From Gammaproteobacteria bacterium (lineage in GTDB: Bacteria; Pseudomonadota; Gammaproteobacteria; Enterobacterales; Psychrobiaceae): DNA of 5,207 nt. Positions 1-5,207 of the stretch are shown one piece after another. The translations under genes were made by a program, and so were the position numbers. The DNA lies in contig JABSRS010000268.1 of NCBI GenBank assembly GCA_013214885.1, forward strand, positions 1-5,207, read 5' to 3'. The notes beneath the pieces were generated by a model. The model made no database searches. It had not been told where the DNA came from and worked only from the letters and a program-made list of their open reading frames with translations. Position 1 is the first letter of the stretch. Each line of letters starts with the position of its first letter.

Positions 1-126
1 GTTAACGCACTAAGTGCGACTACCACGGATGTACAAATCATTGATTTTTTCATCTCTGCTTCCTTTATTGTTATAGGTTGTGCGGTCCATTTATCTATTT
101 TTATAAGATATGCAGGAAAAGCATAA
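1..126 (+). CDS. C-terminal end of a membrane protein (partial)
   Basis: Frame 1 is open from the window edge to a TAA at 124-126 and gives 41 residues. The stretch IIDFFISASFIVIGCAVHLS is a hydrophobic segment long enough to cross the membrane, followed by a short basic tail (FIRYAGKA). This is the usual ending of an integral inner-membrane protein with its last helix near the C-terminus. The start and most of the protein lie outside the window, so I cannot name the family. The gene is convergent with hisIE, and about 180 bases separate the two stop codons. No good terminator for it is visible. Confidence 0.55.
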   Translation, partial: VNALSATTTDVQIIDFFISASFIVIGCAVHLSIFIRYAGKA

Positions 127-271
127 ACGATTAAAGCACTCTGGTGTTAGTCATTTGGTCTAATTGTTAATTGTGTGTTGCTTTAATGTTGCGGCTGTTG
201 GGTTTGTTGATCTGAGGTTTGGCGTGGTAAGTGTGATTGAATAAAGCTTGATTTAGATGGTGGTAAAATAG

Positions 272-294
272 GTGTCAAACAGGGAGTTTGACAC
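272..294 (-). terminator. Hairpin downstream of hisIE, probable operon terminator
   Basis: A perfect 9-bp inverted repeat, GTGTCAAAC and GTTTGACAC, encloses a 5-base loop. It begins 13 bases after the hisIE stop codon. Read on the minus strand, the stem is followed by CTATTTTACC, which is only a weak U-tract. It is therefore either a weak intrinsic terminator or a 3'-end protecting hairpin for the his transcript. On the plus strand no T-run follows, so it is unlikely to terminate the convergent gene. Confidence 0.6.
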
Positions 295-307
295 ACGGAT
301 TCATGAT

Positions 308-913
308 TTACTGATGACGCTGCTTTAAATTGTCGATAACTTCGGTCAATGGCACAGCTTGAGATCGCAACAATACCAATAAGTGATAAAGTAAATCTGA
401 AGATTCATTAACTAATTCTTCGCGATCATTAGTTGCGGCAGCTAGGGCAACTTCGACGCCTTCTTCGCCAACTTTTTGGGCCATTCGTTTAACGCCGCTA
501 TCAAACAATGAGCTGGTGTAGCTGTTGTTATCACGGTTTATAAAACGATCGTCAATCACGCCATCAAGCTGGCTAATAAAGTCGAGACTAAAACCGTCAC
601 TATCGGCAAAGCAGCTTTGAGTACCTAAATGGCAAGTAGGACCAATAGGATTGGCCATAATGAGTAGGGTGTCATTATCACAATCTTGGCTAATGTCCTT
701 AACCTCAAGGAAATTACCTGAGCTTTCACCCTTGGTCCACAGTCGCTCTTTAGTGCGCGAATAGAAGGTCACTTGGTTAAGTTCTAGGGTTTTAGCTAAT
801 GCCTCTTTATTCATATAACCAAGCATGAGGACTTTACCTGATGTCGCATCTTGGACAATCACAGGTAGCAGTTGGTTGACTTTTTCCCAGTCAAGTTGAT
901 CAATATTTAGCAT
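308..913 (-). CDS. hisI: HisIE: bifunctional phosphoribosyl-AMP cyclohydrolase / phosphoribosyl-ATP pyrophosphatase
   Basis: This cytoplasmic enzyme catalyses steps 2 and 3 of histidine synthesis: PR-ATP to PR-AMP, then opening of the adenine ring to give ProFAR. The 201-residue length is normal for the fused form. Residues 1 to about 115 are the HisI cyclohydrolase domain. It has the conserved [11 protein letters not shown] segment (57-67), the metal-site run DCDNDT (77-82) and zinc cysteines Cys78, Cys94 and Cys101 ([10 protein letters not shown]). Residues about 135-201 are the HisE domain, with the acidic helix [13 protein letters not shown] (147-159) and [13 protein letters not shown] (170-182) characteristic of the MazG-like pyrophosphatase fold. 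The ATG at 911-913 overlaps the end of hisF by 7 bases, so translation is probably coupled. An AGGGA lies 13 bases upstream, too far to be an ideal ribosome site. The gene appears fully intact. In many gammaproteobacteria this fused gene is the last in the his operon. Confidence 0.96.
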   Translation of the reverse strand: MLNIDQLDWEKVNQLLPVIVQDATSGKVLMLGYMNKEALAKTLELNQVTFYSRTKERLWTKGESSGNFLEVKDISQDCDNDTLLIMANPIGPTCHLGTQSCFADSDGFSLDFISQLDGVIDDRFINRDNNSYTSSLFDSGVKRMAQKVGEEGVEVALAAATNDREELVNESSDLLYHLLVLLRSQAVPLTEVIDNLKQRHQ

Positions 914-1683
914 GGTCTGATTACTATCCCTTGTTGGCCAAGATATGTTTTTAACTCGGCAATTTCTATAATATGTTTGTGGAATACACTGGCGGCGAGA
1001 GCGCCGTCAACCTTGGCATCTAAAAATACATCTTTAAAATGTGCCATAGTGCCGGCACCGCCAGAGGCAATTAATGGCACCTGACAAATTTCACGCACAA
1101 CGGTTAATTGTTCGATATCGTAGCCATCACGCACGCCGTCTTTGTTCATGACATTAAGCACGATTTCTCCCGCGCCCCGTTGCTGAATTTCTTTGATCCA
1201 ATCTAAGGTCTGCCACTGCGTAGTGCGAGTTTTTCTGGCATCACCCGTAAATTGCTTAACCTGATACTGACCGGTCGCTTGGTCAAAAAAACTGTCAACC
1301 CCAACCACAATACATTGCTGACCAAATTCGTGGGTTAACTCGGTAATCAAAGCTGGGTTAGCTAAAGCGGGTGAATTAATCGAGATTTTATCGGCACCAA
1401 ATTCTAGTATTTTAGCGGCATCGCGAATGCTTTTGATCCCGCCAGCAACGCAAAATGGAATATCGACTTGCTCGGCAATGCGTTCGACCCAACTTTTATC
1501 AACAATTCGGTCATCTGATGATGCGGTAATATCGTAAAATACCAGTTCATCAGCGCCTTCAACAGCATAGCGTTTCGCCAATGGCACAATGTCACCAATA
1601 ATTTCGTGGTTACGAAACTGCACCCCTTTAACCACCATGCCATCTTTGACATCTAAGCAGGGAATTATCCTTTTGGCTAGCAT
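907..1683 (-). CDS. hisF: HisF: imidazole glycerol phosphate synthase cyclase subunit
   Basis: HisF is the (beta/alpha)8-barrel cyclase that joins PRFAR with ammonia supplied by the HisH glutaminase. It makes imidazole glycerol phosphate and AICAR in the cytoplasm. The 258-residue length is normal. The N-terminus [15 protein letters not shown] carries catalytic Asp11, and the second catalytic Asp is Asp130 in VVGVDSFFD. Phosphate-binding glycines are seen in FCVAGGI (78-83) and IASGGAGT (205-212). The start is fixed by this family-specific N-terminus. The gene overlaps hisIE by 7 bases, as expected of an operon. Upstream is odd: hisA, which normally abuts or overlaps hisF, is absent. There is AT-rich DNA, no recognisable Shine-Dalgarno sequence before the ATG, and a possible TATAAT box at 1726-1731. 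The enzyme itself shows no damage, so it is likely still needed and expressed. Confidence 0.96.
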   Translation of the reverse strand: MLAKRIIPCLDVKDGMVVKGVQFRNHEIIGDIVPLAKRYAVEGADELVFYDITASSDDRIVDKSWVERIAEQVDIPFCVAGGIKSIRDAAKILEFGADKISINSPALANPALITELTHEFGQQCIVVGVDSFFDQATGQYQVKQFTGDARKTRTTQWQTLDWIKEIQQRGAGEIVLNVMNKDGVRDGYDIEQLTVVREICQVPLIASGGAGTMAHFKDVFLDAKVDGALAASVFHKHIIEIAELKTYLGQQGIVIRPC

Positions 1684-1865
1684 GAGTGACTAACGCTATT
1701 TAAGTTATTAATTTTAAACATATTAATTATATCTTTTATTTTAGTGGTAAATATATTTTGCATCCTATTAGCATACATAAATATAAGTCACTGTTAATTT
1801 TATTGAATTAGTATGCACGCAGTATATATTTATTAATTCTGTATTTGTAGAATTTAATGGTCTAT
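1684..1865. other. AT-rich spacer upstream of hisF
   Basis: This stretch separates hisF from the first gene remnant. It is strikingly AT-rich, with short runs such as ATATATTT and TTAATTTTAAAC, and contains no supportable reading frame. The only candidate elements are the TATAAT on the minus strand and a loose GCATAC/GTATGC inverted pair about 30 bases apart. No hisA coding remnant was found in any frame. Confidence 0.5.
1726..1731 (-). promoter_or_regulatory. hisF: Possible -10 box for hisF
   Basis: The minus strand has an exact TATAAT about 43 bases before the hisF ATG, which would give a 5' leader of roughly 35 bases. No convincing -35 hexamer lies 16-18 bases further upstream; the sequence there is AT-rich (ATATTT). 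Because hisA is missing, hisF and hisIE need some promoter here or readthrough from beyond. In DNA this rich in A and T, a chance match is quite possible. Confidence 0.3.
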
Positions 1866-2009
1866 TTAACTACTTTTTAAACTTTCAATCACGATTGTTT
1901 GTTTAGCGTCATTAACCACCTTAATCCCTTGTTGCATCAACTAATTAAAAACAAGCTGCTTGGTTGCCCCCGCCATCATTTCATTGGCGGTAGATAATAA
2001 TGCAATAAG
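1866..2009 (-). pseudogene. Short unidentified minus-strand coding remnant
   Basis: On the minus strand one frame runs from about 2009 to a TAA at 1866-1868, broken only by a TAG at 1941-1943. The residues before the stop end ANEMMAGATKQLVFN. After it the frame reads LMQQGIKVVNDAKQ, then TIVIESLKSS. The amphipathic, protein-like composition on both sides of one stop suggests the last 45 or so codons of a decayed gene. Its right part lies antisense to the start of int1, so one of the two frames must be a shadow there; int1 similarity starts only near 2005, which leaves room for both. I do not recognise the family. It is also possible that this is a chance open frame. Confidence 0.3.
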
Positions 2010-2913
2010 TTATCGCACCATTAAAGAGGCCTACAGTGCCTTCATCGAATCCAAGCACGCCGAAGCGATCAGTGAGCGCTCGATCAGCCCGTTGAGTCTA
2101 CGTGTGGGTCATTTTGTTAAATGGACCCACACGCAACGTCCCGTGCTATTTAGCCGTAAGGCGGCGATGGACTATCGTAGTTTCTAGATCATCCAACGAC
2201 GAAGTTTAAAAACCAATAAAGAATATTTCAGCGCTATTCGCCAGTTCTTTCAATATTGCGTGTTAACCGATCAAGCGACCTGATGATGAGCGTAAGCGCT
2301 GGTCACCCCAGTAACTTACCCAAATATTTACCTGGCTCAGGGATGAGTTGGCCGCTAGATCCAAAAAAATACGTCTGGAGGACACCTGAGTACCGCTGTT
2401 ATCACTTTATGGCAGACTATTCCCGCTGAAGCATGCCAACTGCAAGTGTGCAATATCAAATGTCAGAGTGGGGTGCATTATATCCAAGTAGATTCAGCAG
2501 ATGAGGGGATTGATCTTAAAAATTTAAATGCTTACCGGTTTGTACCGATCCACTCTGCGTTGCTGGCGCGTGGTTTTTTGGAATATGTTGCGACTAGGAA
2601 AAAGGGCAGGAAGAAGCTGCTGTTTGATTGCAAACCTTCATTTAAGTACAAAGATTGGAGCGCGGCACTCGTGAATCGCTTCTACCGCCACCTCAATCAT
2701 GCCGGGATCTTAGGTAAAAGTGGTCCCACCATCTACAGCTTTCGTCATACCTTTATTGATGAACTCCAGCAACGAGATGTACCAGAGCACATTGTCGCCG
2801 AAATAGTCGGTCATTCTATAACGAGGATAACCTTTGGCCGTTATGGTAAGCGGGTCAATTTATCACTGCTTAAAAAAATTGAGTTAATTCCGGCCGATTT
2901 AGTCCGTATTTAA
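1960..2913 (+). pseudogene. Tyrosine recombinase/integrase pseudogene (int1)
   Basis: This is a decayed phage-type site-specific recombinase spread over two frames. Similarity begins near 2005. The SAM-like core-binding domain (ISYRTIKEAYSAFIESK to IRQFFQYCVLTDQAT) is broken by a TAG at 2185-2187. It then jumps, with loss of a linker, into another frame at 2279 (PDDERKRWSPQ). That frame has a TAA at 2312-2314 and a TGA at 2387-2389, where Trp would be expected (T-W-VPLLSLY). A one-base loss near 2415-2422 returns to the first frame (PAEACQLQV). It falls on the box I Gly-Leu-Arg, so the first catalytic Arg is gone. The C-terminal domain is well kept: YSFRHTF (box II, but Tyr at 2734-2736 where His is usual), VGHS (His at 2812-2814) and FGRYGKR with nucleophile Tyr at 2842-2844. 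Several stops are C-to-T or G-to-A type changes. The last 155 codons are open, but a functional recombinase is not possible. Confidence 0.85.
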
Positions 2914-3025
2914 AAATATTTTAAATTTGTTTAGTTTATTTTGATAGGTGCCTAGTACTCAATTTATTCTGGTTCCTGTTGGTTTTTAACCAAATATACA
3001 TCCGCGAAAACATACCACACAAGAC

Positions 3026-3937
3026 ATGGTGTTATATGTATTTGATCTATTTTTCAATTACTTGGGTTGGCGTGTAAAAAAACAGCGAGGATTTGCCATG
3101 AATAAACTAATGAAAACCTTGGGAAGATCATTGGAAGAAAACGTCATTATTTGTAAAACAAAAATGGCCGCATCTACCTAGACCCCTTATCGCCGCAAAG
3201 TGAGCAGATCAAAAAAATGCGTATTGAAGGAAATTTTAAGCTCGGCTTTTCGACGAGCATATAGCGATGGAATCATCACCGCTAACCCGATGGCAAAAAT
3301 CGAAAATTATAAAGTTGTACTCGCTGAACCCGATCCCTTTACTAAAATTGATACTTTGATTGCGCCTAATAAGGATAGTGCCATCGAAATCTTGCTGATC
3401 ATTGTGGATATTGCCACGGGGCTAAGGATCAGTGATTTACTCGCATTAACAAAGGAAGCTTTTAATAAAGCGAAAGCAACATTAACGGTCGATTTGGCGC
3501 TGGTGGATGGTATATTCAAATGCACTCAAACCGCTGGTTCGGACAGAATTTTAAAGCTGACAGACCAAGGCGTTAAGGCCATGTGCTAATTAGTTGATCT
3601 CGCGCTGACTCGACAACCAACGTCGGTGCAGTGGATAGCCAAACAACTTGGTCATACTTCAATAAAAATGGTTGAGAAAATCAATGCCAAATGGATCGAC
3701 GAAGATGCACTGGATACTGAACTGGCGGCCAATGACAAGATGATCGCGGTATTTGGAATAAAAAAAGAGTCGCAGACGGAAATCACCCAGAGCAATAACG
3801 GGCAATTTGATCTGCAAGCGAGCATTCTCGCCGAAGTTCAAAAAATATTGCGTCACCTCATTGATCATCGTCCTAAGGAGGGAAAGCGCACACGGTGTAT
3901 GAGACGGTCCGCACTTGTTGTAAACCCTCAGTTGTGA
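3026..3937 (+). pseudogene. Second tyrosine recombinase pseudogene, possible Arm-type N-terminus (int2)
   Basis: One frame runs from an ATG at 3026 to a TAA at 3935-3937, with internal stops TAG 3179-3181 and TAA 3587-3589. The first 50 codons (LYVFDLFFNYLGWRVKKQRG) resemble an Arm DNA-binding domain of the DUF3596 kind, which is a tentative match. A core-binding part follows (TPYRRKVSRSKK, SSAFRRAYSDGIITANPMAK), then a catalytic domain with ATGLRISDLLALT, whose Arg is encoded at 3425-3427. The block that should hold HxxR is missing between LKLTDQGVKAM and TRQPTSVQWIAKQLGHTS. The nucleophile Tyr is replaced: EKINAKWI stands where EKHYAKWI is usual, with Asn at 3683-3685. Both large internal losses keep the frame. 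An alternative ATG at 3098 has a good GAGGA six bases upstream, but translation would stop after 27 codons. The tail after about 3760 is not recognised. This protein differs from int1 in family, so it is not a duplicate. Confidence 0.82.
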
Positions 3938-3987
3938 ATCGTCAGCGCAAAACGGCGGTATGCTCGGCGTGGCAGACACTGGCCTAG

Positions 3988-4019
3988 TGTAATGTGTAAC
4001 TGTAATTACACATTACAGT
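3988..4019. promoter_or_regulatory. Operator-like palindrome upstream of the KfrA-like gene
   Basis: TGTAATGTGTAA (3988-3999) and TTACACATTACA (4006-4017) form a perfect 12-bp inverted repeat around six bases. A second perfect 8-bp pair overlaps it: ACTGTAAT (3999-4006) and ATTACAGT (4012-4019). The unit TGTAAT/ATTACA recurs several times. No T-run follows, so it does not look like a terminator. It ends 28 bases before the KfrA-like ATG. KfrA of IncP plasmids represses its own promoter by binding an inverted repeat there, so an autoregulatory operator is the natural reading. It could alternatively act as an int2 3'-end hairpin. I could not fix a matching -35/-10 pair. Confidence 0.55.
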
Positions 4020-4036
4020 TGCTCTCTTTAATATAT

Positions 4037-4040
4037 GGAG
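4037..4040 (+). promoter_or_regulatory. Ribosome binding site of the KfrA-like gene
   Basis: GGAG lies seven bases before the ATG at 4048, an ideal spacing. It supports this start and shows that translation initiation of the remnant is probably still possible. Confidence 0.65.
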
Positions 4041-4286
4041 TGTTCAAATGGCAAAACTAACTAAAGCACAGATATTCGAGGCGATTGCCGCGATACAGGC
4101 GAACTGGGATAAACCGACCAGCAGGCTATTACTAGATTACTTTGGCAGTGGTAGCTATTCAACGTTTACCAAATACTTACGAGAATATGAGATAGAAAAT
4201 GAGGGGAGTGAATTAGCGGGGAATGCATTGGCCGTGATGCTCCCTGAACCGTTGCAACAATCCATGAACTCGTTTGCTAATAAACT

Positions 4287-4321
4287 ATGATCCATGATCC
4301 ATGGTCCATGGTCCATGGTCC
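4287..4321 (+). repeat. Five-copy 7-bp tandem repeat within the KfrA-like gene
   Basis: The tract is two ATGATCC units followed by three ATGGTCC units, uninterrupted. It sits at the junction between the DNA-binding domain and the coiled coil. With two ATGGTCC units the frame would read through as KLWSMVLLSAEER, which fits the family. The present five units add 21 bases and keep the frame, but the A variant in the first unit turns TGG into TGA. This points to slippage expansion in a formerly coding region. Confidence 0.9.
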
Positions 4322-4620
4322 TGCTCAGTGCCGAAGAAAGAGTTGAGCAGGAGAAGCTGCAATACGTTGAGCTCCGGATCCAAAATCATAAACAGACAGA
4401 GGATGCGCTTATTTTTGCTGATCAGATGCAGTATGACGTTGACGCACTGAAGATCGAGGTCGAAGATGCTAAGAAGACCTTGGTTGATCGTGAGCTAAAG
4501 TTACGATCAAAGCCGTGTGTAAACTAAGTGGCTGTGACAAAGCAACGATTAAGCGACTACTGCCTGAATTCACATTATCTGAATTGGTCGCGGCAGCGAT
4601 GTCAAAAGCCATCGTGATCA

Positions 4621-4660
4621 AACCTAATATTAATACGCTTACGATTAATATTAATAGGTT
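4621..4660. repeat. AT-rich inverted repeat
   Basis: AACCTAATATTAAT (4621-4634) and ATTAATATTAATAGGTT (4644-4660) are inverted copies apart from a 3-base insertion. The inner AATATTAAT/ATTAATATT pairs over nine bases with a 9-base loop. It lies inside the doubtful 3' part of the KfrA-like remnant, about 20 bases before the junction with btsS sequence. There is no following T-run. Its role is unknown; it may be only a low-complexity coincidence. Confidence 0.5.
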
Positions 4661-4682
4661 GATCGGTGAGAGTGTTAAACAA

Positions 4683-5146
4683 AATGGGCGTGCCGGGCAA
4701 ATGATGGTCGGCACCAATACCGACAAAGGCTAAAATTTATTGCAATCAGTGATTGAAACAGCACCAACGCCCGTTTCTTCGTAAACGATTTGAGCAATCA
4801 TACTCATAAACAACGCACCACCTACGGCATTGGTCATCGGTAATCCAGCAAGTAAGCCTTCGGCTGTTGTCGAAATCATACAGGCGAGATCAGTAAAATC
4901 GCCCATAAAATAACGATGAAGCCCGCCCGTTAAACCGACAAAAAAACCAACCATCGGTCCGCCAATTCATCCGCCCATCACCGCGCCAATCGCTCGGGTA
5001 TTGGCGATAGCATCTTGAATCTGTAATCCTAAATAGGTGCCAAGAATGCAAAACATTGAGAAAATCCCGTAACACAATAAGCGTTACGACCAACCACCAG
5101 ACAAGGTTAGTAACGGCATGAAAATTTGGCGATCTTTAGTTGTCAT
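4683..5146 (-). pseudogene. BtsS/LytS-type sensor histidine kinase remnant
   Basis: Minus-strand frames match the N-terminal half of the BtsS (YehU)/LytS kinases, which sense metabolites such as pyruvate through a 5TM-Lyt membrane domain. Seen in order are IFMPLLTLSGGWS, a TAA (5084-5086), then RLLCYGIFSMFCILGTYLGL and IANTRAIGAVMGG. A TGA (4967-4969) follows, then IGGPMVGFFVGLTGGLHRY and ISTTAEGLLAGL. A large block is missing at about 4840, and the frame resumes with PMTNAVGGALFMSMI. Another loss at about 4796 joins this to the GAF-like region (IVYEETGVGAVSITD). A one-base loss in the tract at 4733-4739 shifts the frame, after which LAFVGIGADHHLPGTPI is encoded down to 4683. The rest of the GAF domain and the whole kinase domain are absent. 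From memory of the E. coli protein, the two internal losses are about 64 and 40 residues. The first membrane helix is also gone, so ATG 5144 is not the original start. Confidence 0.85.
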
Positions 5147-5168
5147 AGCAATCTAATGTGTGCTTAGT

Positions 5169-5177
5169 ATTATAACA
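5169..5177 (-). promoter_or_regulatory. Possible extended -10 promoter upstream of the btsS remnant
   Basis: On the minus strand TGTTATAAT fits the extended -10 pattern TGnTATAAT and lies just before the remnant's ATG at 5144-5146. A TTGACT (5196-5201) is upstream, but the 21-base gap is too long for normal spacing, so the extended -10 would have to act alone. The sequence is outside any btsS similarity, so it may belong to DNA joined to the remnant later. Confidence 0.3.
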
Positions 5178-5207
5178 GGGTGATATTGAGTTACGAGTCA
5201 ATGGTAG

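Larger units (their letters stand above)
1684..4682. mobile_element. Probable remnant of an integrated element (two recombinases plus KfrA-like gene)
   Basis: Two different tyrosine recombinase pseudogenes and a KfrA-type DNA-binding gene lie co-oriented on the plus strand, directly beside an operon that has lost its upstream neighbour. Integrases and KfrA_N proteins are typical cargo of plasmids and integrative elements. The limits given are approximate: the left is the hisF start and the right is the switch to chromosomal-type btsS sequence at about 4682/4683. I found no flanking direct repeats or a clear attachment core, so the ends and the mechanism of entry are inferred. All recombinase genes are dead, so the element cannot move by itself. 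Confidence 0.45.
4048..4682 (+). pseudogene. KfrA-type DNA-binding/coiled-coil protein, disrupted
   Basis: The first 80 codons (4048-4290) match the KfrA_N plasmid DNA-binding domain: LTKAQIFEAIAAIQ, then the helix-turn-helix-like GSGSYSTFTKYLREYE, then PLQQSMNSFANKL. A TGA at 4288-4290 stands where the family usually has Trp after Leu (LW). The same frame continues beyond the stop with a charged coiled coil (AEERVEQEKLQYVELRIQNH to KKTLVDRELKLRSK) until a TAA at 4525-4527. A further one-base loss near 4505-4520 would carry on the coil in another frame (DKATIKRLLPEFTLSELV to NINRLIGES) up to about 4682; this last part is less sure. KfrA proteins have an N-terminal DNA-binding domain plus a long coiled coil, and in plasmids they support partition and repress their own gene. 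Here only the 80-residue DNA-binding part is readily made. Restart at ATG 4294, one codon after the stop, could yield the coil as a separate piece. Confidence 0.75.

Noticed and set aside
127..271. Small RNA or gene between the left membrane protein and the his terminator
   Set aside because: No open frame, promoter pair or stable hairpin could be supported; only a weak AGCAC/GTGTT pairing is visible.
1404..1652. Minus-strand frame inside hisF
   Set aside because: It is a shadow of the intact hisF coding sequence.
1677..1721. A 14-codon minus-strand frame overlapping the hisF start by 7 bases, as a leader peptide
   Set aside because: It has no ribosome site, no His-rich content, and would overlap the possible promoter. 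The overlap arises from the ATGCTAG sequence by chance.
2979..2993. TTGGTT/AACCAA hairpin between int1 and int2 as a terminator
   Set aside because: It has a 6-bp stem with a three-base loop and no following T-run, so it is too weak to claim.
3659..3979. Minus-strand 106-codon open frame
   Set aside because: It is antisense to the recognisable int2 C-terminal region and shows no known motif.
4287..4321. Iterons of a replication origin or a CRISPR array
   Set aside because: The units are 7 bp, directly adjacent and coding in origin; there are no spacers, no DnaA-box cluster and no replication gene.
4469..4726. Minus-strand hydrophobic open frame
   Set aside because: It is out of frame with the btsS remnant and opposite the coiled-coil region; its composition reflects the shadow strand.
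4515..4733. Plus-strand open frame starting GTG and ending TAA as an independent gene
   Set aside because: Its last 17 codons are antisense to the clear btsS segment LAFVGIGADHHLPGTPI, so the frame spans a junction. Only the part before about 4682 might be coding, as the KfrA tail.
3179..4969. Stop codon recoding or readthrough across the remnants
   Set aside because: TAA, TAG and TGA all occur at different positions together with frameshifts and lost catalytic residues, which fits decay and not recoding.
4890..5093. Minus-strand open frame with several Arg, Trp and Phe residues
   Set aside because: It is the neighbouring frame of the btsS remnant, whose own frame gives the IANTRAIGAVMGG and LTGGLHRY motifs.

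Overview
The window looks like chromosomal DNA of a marine gammaproteobacterium close to Shewanella (Alteromonadales). This rests on recognising the HisF and HisIE proteins and a BtsS/YehU-type kinase remnant; no database search was possible. Only two genes are clearly intact: hisF and hisIE, the last two genes of the histidine operon, on the minus strand at 308-1683. They overlap by 7 bases. A strong hairpin that probably ends the operon follows hisIE at 272-294. At the left edge is the 3' end of an unidentified plus-strand membrane protein (1-126), convergent with hisIE.

Everything to the right of hisF is a dense chain of gene remnants. After an AT-rich spacer (1684-1865) come a small unidentified minus-strand remnant (1866-2009), a broken tyrosine recombinase (int1, about 1960-2913), and a second, unrelated broken tyrosine recombinase with a possible Arm-type N-terminus (int2, 3026-3937). 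Next are a perfect 12-bp inverted repeat that looks like an operator (3988-4017) and a KfrA-type DNA-binding/coiled-coil gene (4048 to about 4682). That gene is interrupted by a stop inside a five-copy 7-bp tandem repeat. From 4683 to 5146, on the minus strand, lies an eroded BtsS/LytS-type sensor kinase that has lost several internal blocks and most of its C-terminal half.

Int1, int2 and the KfrA-like gene are co-oriented and together suggest the dead remains of an integrated mobile element: two recombinases plus an autoregulated DNA-binding protein. The element, or a rearrangement linked to it, sits exactly where hisA would be expected upstream of hisF. The histidine operon is therefore broken immediately before the hisF start codon, and hisF must use a new promoter or readthrough. 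I found no intact novel system. The most unusual signals are the operon break at hisF, the 7-bp repeat inside the KfrA-like gene, the operator palindrome before it, and the mosaic of remnants with sharp junctions and mostly frame-preserving deletions.
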